A DNA stretch of 64,000 nucleotides from Chelydra serpentina (Eukaryota > Chordata > Testudines > Chelydridae): NCBI GenBank assembly GCA_037349315.1, contig JBAIAC010000040.1, forward strand, positions 16,944,001 through 17,008,000. Direction: 5' to 3'. Below are positions 22,243 through 32,900 of this stretch, piece after piece. A program made the position numbers and the translations under genes. The number at the start of each line of letters is the position of its first letter. The stretch's first letter is position 1. The notes beneath the pieces are model-generated. The model saw only the letters and a list, made by a program, of their open reading frames with translations, was not told the origin of the DNA and did not search any database.

Positions 22243-23337
22243 TGTAACGATGCTGGTTCTGGCGGGACCTAACTGAGAGTGCCATCTCAGGACAAATTGC
22301 TTCAAGCAGGGCAACTACAGCCCAAGGCTGGGGTTTTTCCACCTCTAAGGCACCAAACCAGCCAGACAGAGGAGACTTTGGTTTTACCCCACTGGCTAAC
22401 CACAAGTCATCTCAAGCAATTTCCTTAGACACTCCAGTTTCCCAGTCTCACCACCAGTGCCACTCGTTATGGGGACAAATGGTCATGAAAACCAATGCCC
22501 CAGTAAAAGAAAATAGGTTCTCCCGATCCCAACGGACCGAACCTCAGAGCCAGGTCAATATACAACTCAGATCTTACCCACAAATCACGCTGTTGCCAAT
22601 CCTTTAGAATCTAAAATCTAAAGGTTTATTCATAAAAGGAAAAAGGTCTAGGTGAGAGCTAGAATTGGTTAAAAGGAATGAATTACATACAGTAATGGCA
22701 AAGTTCTTGGTTCAGGCTTGCAGTAAAGATTAAATAAGCTGCAGGTTCAAATCAAGTCTCTGGATTACATCCACAGCATGGATGGGTCCTTCAGTCCTTT
22801 GTTCAGCGCTTCCATTTGTAGAAAGGTTCCTCCAGAGATAAGAAGCAGGAATGAAGACAAAATGGAGATGAGGCAGCTGCCTTTTATAGTTTCTTCCAGG
22901 TGTAAAGACACCTCTTTCCTTACTGTGGAAAATCACAGCAAAATGGAGTCTGGAGTCACATGGGCAAGTCTCTGTATACCTTACTGAATCATAAGGTGTG
23001 TCTGCCTCCTCCCAATGGGCTAATTGTATAGTCGATGGTCCTTAATGGGCCATCAGCAGGCCTGGCAGAGCTGATAGCTTGTCCTGGGTCCCAGAAGCCC
23101 AGCCCCAGTTTGAAATACAGACATACAGTATAAAGCCATTGAACTACAGACAGTATAAAGCCAATATTCATAACTTCAACTACAAAACTGATACATGCAT
23201 ATAAATGGCATAATCCTAACCAGCCAAGCATAACCCGGTCTTAGACACCTCATTTGACCCCCAAGATTTGGTGCCACTATAGGACCTTGGTTGTAACAAT
23301 GATCTATATGGTCCCAGTTATTGTCAATAACGTCACA
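22243..23337 (-). mobile_element. Solo LTR of a retrovirus-like or Gypsy-type element
   Basis: On the - strand the element begins TGTGACG and ends CGTTACA, the TG...CA form of LTRs. It has a TATA box (TATAAAAGG on -, + strand 22880-22888) and downstream a polyadenylation signal (AATAAA on -, + strand 22625-22630), giving a plausible U3-R-U5 order. Flanks CCCTG (22238-22242) and CCCTC (23338-23342) match at four of five bases, as expected for an LTR target duplication. LINE sequence lies on both sides and no internal gag or pol is present, so this is a solo LTR. Class is not resolved. Confidence 0.7.
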
Positions 23338-23890
23338 CCCTCTTCTGCCCGCCCTGCTGGGGGGTCTTCTTAAGGTTTCTCTTGGGCATCCTGGTCTCTT
23401 CACACCAGTTGGTTTCTACTTGGCAGCTTCATGTGGGAGTCTGTGTGCTGGCGTCCGCAGTACATGCCCCAAATGTTCCTGACGCAGCCGTCCAATTCTT
23501 GTGGAGGTAATTTCTCAGGTCTCTTCGTTGGTGATAGTCTCTCCTTCCAACTACTTATTTTCAAAGGCGTCTAGTTTCCTATCTAACATCTACTAGATCT
23601 CCAGCCCTCGCAGCCGTATGGTATGACTAAGTTGAAAATGATCAGGTTTGGTTGCCATCCATTGTTGAGTTTAGTGAATGCTGCGGATGCCTTTCCTATC
23701 CTTGATGTCACATCTTTCTTGAGGTCTCCCCTGGCTAGTGTGATGTTGCCCAGGTAAATGAATTGTTCTAGTTTCTGGATGATTTTGCCTTTTAATGTGA
23801 TGTTATTGCATGATGACCGGGTTTCAAGGATGTTTGTTTTGGTGTAACTGGTTATGAGCCCTACTTGACCGGCTGGTTTTGGAAAGGTGT
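23338..23890 (-). mobile_element. LINE reverse transcriptase C-terminal part (decayed)
   Basis: The - strand encodes an RT-type series: AGQVGLITSYTKT, then FIYLGNI, then SRIGKASAAFTKL and, closer to the left, KRPGCPRETLRR, with stops and frameshifts between. These are the order and spacing of the thumb and C-terminal region of vertebrate non-LTR retrotransposons. It is not CR1-like at the sequence level. The clade is unresolved. Confidence 0.75.
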
Positions 23891-24662
23891 CTGTCTTTGG
23901 GGGTGTCGCTCAGTCGCATGTGAGGGAGCATCCCATTTAAGGAAAAGCTATTGCAGAATCAAGCCGAGCATGCGGCAAGTATTGGAATTAAACAGAGGGG
24001 CTAGTTCAGTGACATTAAAAAAAAATGGTTCGCTCTCTCCTAGGGTCACTTCCTGATTGCTGCTGTGCACCCGTAGCAGCTCTCTGGATTTGGTTCATTA
24101 TGCATTGGTTGTGTGTGTCCGACACGGGACTTTGCTTGTCTGCTAAATTAAGCAGCCCAGTTAGGTGTCAGGTTGCTACTATGGGTGTAGGAATGTAATA
24201 ACATCCTACTAGCAAACTCGGTTGCATTCTTTGCATTGCAAGCTGATAGTCTGCAGGCATAACAAGACAAATGAAAGCACAAAGAGCCTTTATGCTCCGA
24301 GTTGTATGAACCGAGTCACCCGTAGTTACCCACCTGTGTATTCATTTGTGGATAAGAAAGATGGGCCATTTCTTTTCCGAAAGCCACTTTCTACCTAAGT
24401 GTATGTAGGAGCACGTGCTTTCCCCATGCATACTGTGTGTGCGAGGAATATTCTGTTGCACAAAACTCATCCCTGGGAGACTAGAAAATGCGGAAGCTAT
24501 GAAACATTCCGTCTCGCCTGCTGAAAGTGGGGAGTTGGTTTGGTACAGATAGTGTGTAATTCTGGGGTCAAGGTGCAGGGAGGGTACGTATCTTATGGGA
24601 AAAGGTCGTGAGAATAAATCTTTTGGCATGTAGCAGCCAGAGGGGAAGCATTGCCTATGGTG
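23891..24662. other. Putative intron DNA, nothing recognised
   Basis: AT-rich, unique-looking sequence. No supported gene. Confidence 0.4.
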
Positions 24663-24670
24663 CTCTAGGC

Positions 24671-24928
24671 CAGTGGTCCCAAAACTTTCTACCTTGCACC
24701 CCCCCTTAATCCTGTCTGCACACACACCCCTTGGGGCTGGGGAGCCCCGGGCGCGGGGCCAGCAGCAGGGACCAGAAGCCAGGGCTGGGGCCAGGAGCGG
24801 AGCTGGGTAGTGCTCCCTTCCTGCTCCCTGTGGGGGGCTGGCCCGGGCCCCAGATGTGCCCCCCTGAACATTTTTCTTCACCCCCCCTCCCCCTTGGGAG
24901 GACATGCCACACAGTTTGGGGACCTCTG
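24671..24928. mobile_element. hAT-type nonautonomous element
   Basis: Ends CAGTGGTCCCAAAACTTTC and, inverted, CAGAGGTCCCCAAACTGTG are hAT-style terminal repeats. The perfect 8-bp direct repeat CTCTAGGC at 24663-24670 and 24929-24936 is the target duplication. The interior is GC-rich and noncoding; the reading frames at 24342-24938 (-) and 24731-25025 (+) fall largely inside it. Confidence 0.88.
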
Positions 24929-24983
24929 CTCTAGGCACTCAAAGAAGCAGCAATGCATCCCCTCTCTTCTAAGTAACAAAGAG

Positions 24984-25026
24984 ACAGAAACTCATGGACC
25001 CAGCCCCAAAGAGCTGACAGCTTAAA
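24984..25026 (-). repeat. L3-type LINE fragment, inverted
   Basis: GACCCAGCCCCAAAGAGCTG is the reverse complement of the block that opens L3-like 3' ends. Confidence 0.4.
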
Positions 25027-25039
25027 TAAACATCTTTTG

Positions 25040-25140
25040 TTGTGTGTTTGTACAGCACCGAGCACACCGGGGGTGTGTGTCTCTAAGCACTATTGCAGTA
25101 CAAATAATAATAATAATAATAATTAATAATAATTAATAAT
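25040..25140 (+). repeat. L3/CR1-type LINE 3' end with (AAT)n tail
   Basis: TTTGTACAGCACCGAGCACA, then GCACTATTGCAGTACAAATA and an AAT/AATTAAT microsatellite at 25101-25140. It resembles the copy at 7098-7230. Confidence 0.7.
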
Positions 25141-26179
25141 GTTATTTCCAGTCTCGAATGCAAGATGTAACCCTGCTATAGGCCCTGATTTCTTTGTCCC
25201 TAGTTGAGATCCCTTTCATGAATGTTTTTTGCACTGCTTCCAATACAAAGGACGTTATTGCTGCAAACCTGCCATGAAAAATTCTGGCTGCAGTTTGTTT
25301 TCAGTCTGGGACTTCTTTCCAGTCAAAAATGGCCCTGGCATTCTAACGGATTTATGAATTCAATATCTTGGGAATATTTTCTGTGCCATCACACTTATGA
25401 GCTTTTCCTTTGCAGTGTGGAGTAACATGCATTTTTCTTCAGCCTTTCAAACAGGGCTCACCATAGAAATCCTCTGTGCTGTGTCTGCTTTCAGAAGGGC
25501 ATGGGAGAAATTCATGCCCCCCACTGCAGTGTGGTAGCATCGACTTAGGAGCGACTCATTATCATTGCTATTATTTTGGCGGCAGAGTTTGTGCCACCGT
25601 TTCCACGTCACATGTTCCCAAGCCATGAATATCTTCTCCTTTCACAAGCCCAACACGGCGGCTCAGGCAGGCATAGCTAGAGAGCCCGGGACGGGGACTG
25701 TTGAATTTTTAATCCGCTACAACTGAACTCCGAATGTCAGTTACGTTTAAAGCTTAAGACATCAGCTCAGCTAAATAAAAGAACTCCCCTCAATTCGCTA
25801 CAGATCATGTCGAGGTGATTTCAGCCGTGCACTGAAATATTGTCTGGGCAGCTGTCAGATGACTTCTGCTGACACGGGCTGTTGTGTACAGCAGAGGAGA
25901 CACGTTTCCGGCAGGTATCAGTCTGTGGAACTAATCAATGTGGACGGGCAGCGGAAAATCATCTCTAGGTTGTTCTGTGTAGGAATCTCAGGTCAGATCC
26001 TCAGCTGGTGGAAGCTGGCATAGATTTATATCTGCTGAGGACCTGGATCAGCATTTCAGAGTTTATTTATAACTGACTTGTAAAGCCAGGGTTGTGTATG
26101 GTAGCATCCTGGCCTCGTGAAAGCGAGAGAAACAGAGGAAGGGTTACGTGTGGGGATAAAATCATGATAATTAGCAACA
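25141..26179. other. Putative intron DNA, mostly unique
   Basis: No gene seen. A foldback-family fragment (CAGATCCTCAGCTGGTGGAA) lies at 25992-26050. Confidence 0.4.
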
Positions 26180-26290
26180 ACAGTACTTTGCATTTAATAC
26201 AGCACCTTGGATCTCAAAGCACTGGATGGACATCAGTTAACGAAACCTTGCATCAGCATTACCCACAAGGGTTCAGCTGAGCATCCAAAA
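26180..26290 (+). repeat. Possible L2/CR1-type LINE 3' fragment
   Basis: TACAGCACCTTGGATCTCAAAGCACTGGAT resembles, in shorter blocks, the ATAGCGCCTTTCATCTCAAAGCGCTTTACA-type 3' ends of old amniote LINEs. Diverged. Confidence 0.35.
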
Positions 26291-28113
26291 TATTGTGAGC
26301 CAACCCTCCTTCATCACCAAGCGGCCAGTCTTAGCTGCTCCCCGCCATACCCAGAGCAACACAACAGCCAGTCTCCTGTATCGTAGTCGTGAGCTATTCA
26401 GATCATCAGTAAATCTTATAAAGAATATTTAAACATTCCTTTCCTCCCCCAGCCCTGTTAGCACTGGCGTCTGCTGTCTCATTTCAATCTAAAGCCTCCC
26501 ATTGATTTACAGCAAGGAAATAGATTTATAAACCTTAAAACAGATTTGGAAATCCTGCAAAAACCTATGAGTAGATGGACAAATCCTCCTTTGGATTTAC
26601 AAATCAAGCCAATAAATCCCAAATAAGAGGTTTTTCCATTGCAAATCTTTTTGCACTTGGGCCAGAGAAAGGACTTAAGTATTAACCAGGGACGCCGGAC
26701 CCCAAGCCATTCGACATACAGTTTCCATGAAAATGGCTGGATGAGAAAATTCTGTACCTGACTTTTCTCTGGAGTTCAGGAAAGCACTGGAACCTGGGCA
26801 ACCCTCACGCGGCAGTGTCACCAGGCATACAGAACTGAAGGCAATCCGCTTGCCGCTATTTCTATTTACAGATCTCACTATTCCGACTGTTCCCTCACCA
26901 GTAAAGCTCCACCACCCGCTGTCTGGACTGGTGGGCTCAGGTCCTCCGTGAGTGTCCATTGGCTAGCTCTGACATTGCAATCAATGGGGCTACACTGATC
27001 TGCACCAGTTGAGGACCTGGCTTTCTATTTCCGTTGACCTTCTTCCCATGTAGTTGTGCTTCTTCTCTCACACCAACACACTGGAGTGCCTGACCCTGCC
27101 CTACCTACACTTTCACGACGTGGTTCTTCCTGGACGGGGTCAGGTAAGATACCGACGGCCGCCCACCTGGAATGCAGATTGCTTCAACATCTCCATGCCG
27201 TCACGTCTTCCCAACAGCGACATGATATGCTCTCGAATGCACATGCCTGACCTCCGCTGAGGTCGGTGGCAGCCTCATGTATGTGTCTAGCGGCAGGACT
27301 TGGTGATTAAGAGTTGGATTTCAGTCTCATTGAAGTCAATGGAAAGGCTCCCTTTGACTTCAGTGGGCTTTGGATCAGACCCCATGTCTTACTGACACGC
27401 TCCTCTTCCATCTTCAATGAACTCCCCCACAGCCTTAGAGCTAGAGGTGCTGGGGCCAATCTGTCTCATTCTGATACTAATTGGCTCAGTGCTGTGATGG
27501 GGAGACTGCCTGGGTCTTCTGCTTTGCACCCGCTCGTGTTGACACGGGGATCAGCTAAGAAGATCCGCCAAGCGTTCTTGAGTCACTGATCTGGGTGCCC
27601 TTCTCAGGAGAATGGGAGCTGTTGAAGGAGACCGAGTGTGGCAATCCAAAGAGTGACAGCACCTGTCTGGTTGGAAGCAGAGGATCTCAGTCGGTGAAGA
27701 ACTCTTCCATCTTTGAAGGTCTGCATAAGAGGGCTCAGGAACTTCACTTCTCTTGTGAACCTGGTACAAGGTTGCTATTGAGTCCGACCCCTCTTCAGCT
27801 GCTATGGCACCTATTCTGGAGGAACAGCTGTGCAACAGCGGATACACAGAGCTAGGAATACTAATCTGAATGTAATTACTTCTCAGATAATGCCATTCAA
27901 AGAGACATTAGAGGATACAAGCTGTGGCCCTCGTAATATTTAAAGTTGGGAAATTGTGCTCATGCTGAGGGCTTGATGGGAAACAATTCCGTTTCGCCAA
28001 ACATTCAGAGGCTTTGACATTTGGTTTTGTTCCAATATGCAACAAAAATGAGACCTTTTGATTTTTTTTGTGTGTGTGAAAAAATTGGAGGGACAGAAAC
28101 TTCCCTACCCTGC
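26291..28113. other. Putative intron DNA, scattered old repeats
   Basis: The stretch 26395-26660 has repeated AAATC/GATTTA words. A foldback-family copy is at 26960-27025. ATTGAAGTCAATGG at 27328-27341 is the core of a widespread amniote repeat. No supported gene. Confidence 0.4.
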
Positions 28114-28234
28114 AATAGCCAATGGCCCGGTGATGAGGGCGCTCACCTGCATATGGGAAACCCGGGTTCCAGGACTTGAACCTGGGTGTCGCACAGCCCA
28201 AGTGCGTACCAGAGCCGCTGGGCTTTTGGCTATT
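28114..28234. repeat. Inverted-repeat element with tRNA-like blocks
   Basis: The ends AATAGCCAATGGCCCGGTG and, inverted, AATAGCCAAAAGCCCAGCG pair as terminal inverted repeats. CCCGGGTTCCAGGACTTGAA near 28159 resembles a tRNA B box in an inverted arrangement. I recognise it as a decayed copy of a palindromic turtle/bird repeat. Confidence 0.6.
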
Positions 28235-29354
28235 CTTGGGGTGGTTCTCTCTCTCTTACTCTCTGGTTTGGATCAGAAATTCCATCCTAGACCTCTGATC
28301 AGCTTTATTCGCAGCCAGCAATAAGTCAAAGTAAGAGGCTCAGTGAAAACCCCACTTATTTCCATCGGGGGCTGAGTGGAAAATCTCCGAGGTTTAATCA
28401 GGAAGGGGTTGGCATTTAAATGCCCCTGCAGCTCTTACGGGCACCTCAGTTTGTGCATGCCGTTGCCTATGTTTTTTCAGGAAGTGGGGGTAGCTAGACA
28501 CCGACAGCTGACGAACATTAGGAGAGGTGCTGCAGGATGTCACGCTGAGTCTTGGAGGACAGGATATACCTGGGTAGAACATGCCCTGTGGGAACTGCAA
28601 AGAGATCTTTTTAGCAAACTAGATCCACACTTTGGACCTGACCCCACTCAATAATGGAATGAACCAACCCACCAGATCTAAACACGGAGAAAGTTTTGAT
28701 CCAGGTCTAGAACTGAACTCTGCCGCTCAGACCCATCTGGAATAATAAGAGACAGATGGCATCTCCGGTAGGGAACTGATGGACTTATACAGAAGTTCGA
28801 CCCCATTTAGAGCGCACACAAGAAATGGAAACGAGCTGGAGACCTGAAGTAGGAACTATGAGATGAACTAAGTTCTACTGCACAAACCTCAGACAGATGG
28901 AAAACAGAAAATGCCACCGCCTAGCAGAAAATAGCGCTATATTGGGCAAAGGGTGTTGCCAACAGACTCTGAACCCAAGCCAAGCCAAATAAAATATTTA
29001 AAAAAAAATAAAGTTAGATTTGTTTTAACTGCCTCTAAAATTTCAGGTGGTGTATTTAGCTTGGCAGCATCCCTGGAATGGATCTGTGGAGCGTGTGTTC
29101 TGGTTTGGGCTGACGTCTGTTTGTGGTGTGGATGAGACCAACGGGCTTTCTTGTTACCACTTCTCCCCTCCAAGCCCCACACCCTGCATTCAGAACGGGT
29201 CACTTAGCTTAAAAGGGATTGCAAAAAATTGCTGTGCTTGACGGCTACAAATCTGCCCACGTATTATGGCTCTATCATTTCTATCTATACGTACAGCCAT
29301 TCCTCTGGGAATATTTATTGTGATAGAAACTACTCCCTTCCTACTATCACTATA
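28235..29354. other. Putative intron DNA, nothing recognised
   Basis: Unique-looking sequence without a supported feature. Confidence 0.4.
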
Positions 29355-29450
29355 TAGAGATAGGGCCAAATCCACAGCTGGGGTAAACTGCCATTGCTCC
29401 ATTGAAGTCAATGATGCTCCATCATTTATACCAACTGAGGACTTTGCCTA
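29355..29450. repeat. Ancient foldback repeat copy
   Basis: GGCCAAATCCACAGCTGGGG at the left and CCAACTGAGGACTTTGCC at the right are inverted relative to each other, around ATTGAAGTCAATGATG. Confidence 0.5.
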
Positions 29451-29511
29451 GATAGTGTCAATTTTCAAATGTGACTTGTGATTTTGGCTGCCTGACTTTT
29501 TTGGTGCCCAA

Positions 29512-29632
29512 TTTATTATTTATTATTGGCGTTACCATAGCACCGAGGAGCCCAAGTCATGCTAGGCGCTGTACAGACAGAGACCAACAAGAGAGTCCCT
29601 GCCCCAAGGAGCTGATAATCTATGTCCTTTGG
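29512..29632 (-). repeat. L3/CR1-type LINE 3' end, inverted
   Basis: TTTATTATTTATTATTGGCG at the left is the reversed tail. TGCTAGGCGCTGTACAGACA and CCCTGCCCCAAGGAGCTGAT follow in the order expected for a - strand copy. Confidence 0.75.
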
Positions 29633-29746
29633 GGTCTGATTTGCAGAAAGGGGTGAGCACCTCCCCTCTGCGAAATGAAGACACTTTGAAGTGTCACTTT
29701 TGAAAACCTAACTGATTAATTGAAATCTAGGGTGACAATAGATCTA

Positions 29747-29766
29747 GACACACACACACACACACG
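29747..29766. repeat. (AC)n microsatellite
   Basis: About nine AC units in a row. Confidence 0.9.
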
Positions 29767-29827
29767 CTAGCTTGGAGCTCCGTCACTGACAATTTTTCAC
29801 TCAAGATGGGATGTTTTCCTACAAGAT

Positions 29828-29931
29828 CTGCTCTAGGAATTCTTCTGGGGGCAGGGCTCTGGCCTGTGTGATGCAGGAGGTCAGACTAGATGACCACAGT
29901 GGTCCCTTCTGGCCTTGGCATCTATGAATTG
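29828..29931 (+). repeat. CR1 LINE 3' end fragment
   Basis: CTGCTCTAGGAATTCTTCTG, GATGCAGGAGGTCAGACTAG and GTCCCTTCTGGCCTTGGCAT then CTATGAA form a CR1 3' end of the subfamily ending in (AT)CTATGAA. Confidence 0.8.
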
Positions 29932-32900
29932 CCACCAATGAGACCCCCAGCCTGACTTTGCAATGCTAACTAATTGCATGGCATGAGTTTAAGCATATGG
30001 TTTTCAGCTTAAATCCCTCCTCCCCCCTAAAATAAAAAATAACAGTAACGGATTAAAACTCAGACAGAACTCGTGCTCAATCCAGAACCCTGGTCTCCAT
30101 TTCTTGGCAGAAAAAAAAATCCTGCTGGTCTTTTCACTTCTTAGTCACTCCGAGCTTTGCTGTTGGGTTTTCTAATTTTCCCAGGGAGAAGATGAAACAC
30201 ACATTCTAGCTCCCACATACATGAATTAGCTTTTAAGGACAAGACTGACGGTAATGAGCCACCCCCCTGATCTCTGGAACCTGTAGCGCTGATGGGGCCT
30301 TCACTCTTCTAAATACTTGGTGGGTTTTGCTGCTCCTTGCACTGTGAGTGCTTTGCTCTTTTCTCTAATAGCAGGGCCGGGATGGGAAAAAAGAGCTCTT
30401 CAACCGTGCAGCGTGAAATCCGGCTGCATTTGAATTAGAGGACTTTTTTAAGGGTCATTTTTGCCTATCTACAGCATCATTATCAGCTTTGGCCTCCTTT
30501 AGCCCAGGTAAGAGGAAGGGATTCGGTGAGTCTCCTGTTGTTTGGTGCTAATGCAGGGAGCATTGCAGAAGGGAGCTGCGGGAGCTCTTAGTAGTTTGAG
30601 CCAACATCTTATACTGAATTTGAAATTACACTAATTGGAATCTTGGCCAGCCATTCGGAGCATTGAATTGTGACCATTACTAATCAATAGCAAAGAAACA
30701 CAACAGGAACCAGTAACGCCACCTAATCAGAATGCAGCTTATTCATAACAGCCAACAGTAGAATTAGGAACAGGCTGATGGTATCTGATTGGCTGGAGCA
30801 CAGGATATAAGTCTATCCTTGTTGAGGCTTTTGCATCAATAAAACCACATGGGTGTGATGGGGTCCAGATAACCGTGTTTACTAAATATACATAACACGG
30901 AAGGCCTAATTATATATGTATACACACCGCACCTGTGACTGGTTTCTAAACACAGAACGCAATGAGCACCGCACGAGGGTTCACCAACTATTTAGCGGGA
31001 TGCTCCTTTACACAGCAGGCCTCTTGGCCAATCAGAAATGCCGCAAACCAATGGCTGAGGATTCAGTTCACTCTTGGGCACAGAATCTGCGCAAGGCCTA
31101 TTTGAAGGGCTTAAGTGGGACTTAACTGTTGACCCTATTTTCAAAACCAGAACGTGGGCCACTTCTATGGCCGCATGGCTTAGACTCATGACGTGCCCAA
31201 GGGCTCCTGCTCTGGTTCCTTTCTGTGATCAGCCCTGCCTGGATGACATAGATTGAAAAAAGGCTAAATTCTACCTTGCCTTCCTGGGCCCCTTGTAGAG
31301 TGGAGGGAAATGAGGGGGAGAGAGACTACTAGGTACACGCTGACCCCTCTCCTCCGAGGGGGTCGCAGCTGGGGTTTTGCATCAACTAGAGTGGGTCATC
31401 AGCTTGCCTTGCAACGTGTTGCCTAGGAAGTTCTGACAAGCTTTGACCCAGCACAGTGGCTGTCGTGAAACACGTTCGCTGCATGATACGAGTGACCCGG
31501 GCGGTGGGCAAAGCAGGTACTGTTGGGGCCGCGCTACGTCCGGAAAAAATATTCCGCAGTTATAAAAAACTCAAGTGTTTAGACTGGTGCAATGAAAAAC
31601 TTGGACATGTCATGAGCCCTGACAGAATTCAGGGAGTCACGGGACAGTCCCAGTAAAACCAGGATGTACTGTCTCTTTACTTAACTGGTGCATAGGTCTC
31701 ATTCTAGCCCTCTTCCCGTGGTGAACGTCTCCCATAGTAAAGACCTCTTTTCAGTCTCTCCATCAAACAAAACCATTAAAATCTATATCAATCCCCATCT
31801 CACAGATTTTCTTGTGTGTCTGTAGACTGTGGAATTTCTTGCACTCCCATTGTTATTTTTAGTTTTGAAACTGCATGGTTAACACACGTAGATGGTGAAA
31901 AGTGCCTTAGAAACAGGCCAATGAAATAAATAATGTTCCTGTTGATAAAATCATTCTATTAAAGTCCCAGCCCTTTCAAATGAGATTTCATTCATCTCCC
32001 AGAAATTGTTACTCCAGTAACCATTGCCACCAAAGTCTAATAGAATTTACATGGAACGACATGTAAAAACAAAACACTTTTAAAATGTGTTTTTATGTAA
32101 ACCCAGCATGGGGCGAGGCTGCCTGCAGAGAGGAAATCTTAGAAGAGAGGGAGAATGTTGTGCGGAGAAGATAACAAAACACACTGGCAAAACAGTGCTC
32201 CTTCTGCAGAAAACCAATCCAAAGCCCTGTTGTTCCTGGTGTAAATCAGGAGTCGTGCCGCTTGACTCAATAGAGTTCTGGTGGCGTCCGTGCAAAGGGA
32301 ATTAGGTCCAGAATCTGAAATGAACAAAGGAAATTCCCGGCTGTTTGGGATGACACAAATCTTTACACTAATACAAACACCGATGCACTAATACTATAGT
32401 CCCCACTCCTGCGACTACTAGTCCATGCACTAGTCAGCGCAGCCAGTGCAAGAGGTCTTTTCGAAACGTCCCTGTGAAATGAGTTGTGTTCTCGTGAAAA
32501 TCCTGAACGATTAGTGCCAAGGCATCGTCTCTTATTGCTACCAGAACAGAAAGAGACCAGCTCTGCCAAGAGCTTTCTTCTAACAAGCAATGTGGCTAAC
32601 AGGCATTCCTTCCAGGAAAAGCCACTCGGCTAGTTTCTGATGTGATGGAATTACTCTGAATCCACACTGGTGTAAGGGCTTCATCTTGCTTTCCATCAAC
32701 TTGAATGGGAGCAGGACCAAGACCTACGGGACAGCATGAGCTGGTCCAGTGTGTGCCGTTTTCATTGGGTGGGGAAAAAACATGTTCCACCCATTGATAC
32801 ACAAAACCAATCACTTTATATGTAGATGGCCCTTTATGTGGTTTCCCCCCCGGCGCACCCGACCAGATTGCTTCCCAACAAAAGAAGATAACAAACAAGT

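Noticed and set aside
24342..24938. 198-codon - strand reading frame
   Set aside because: Its first third lies inside a hAT-type element with clear ends, and the rest shows no conserved feature.
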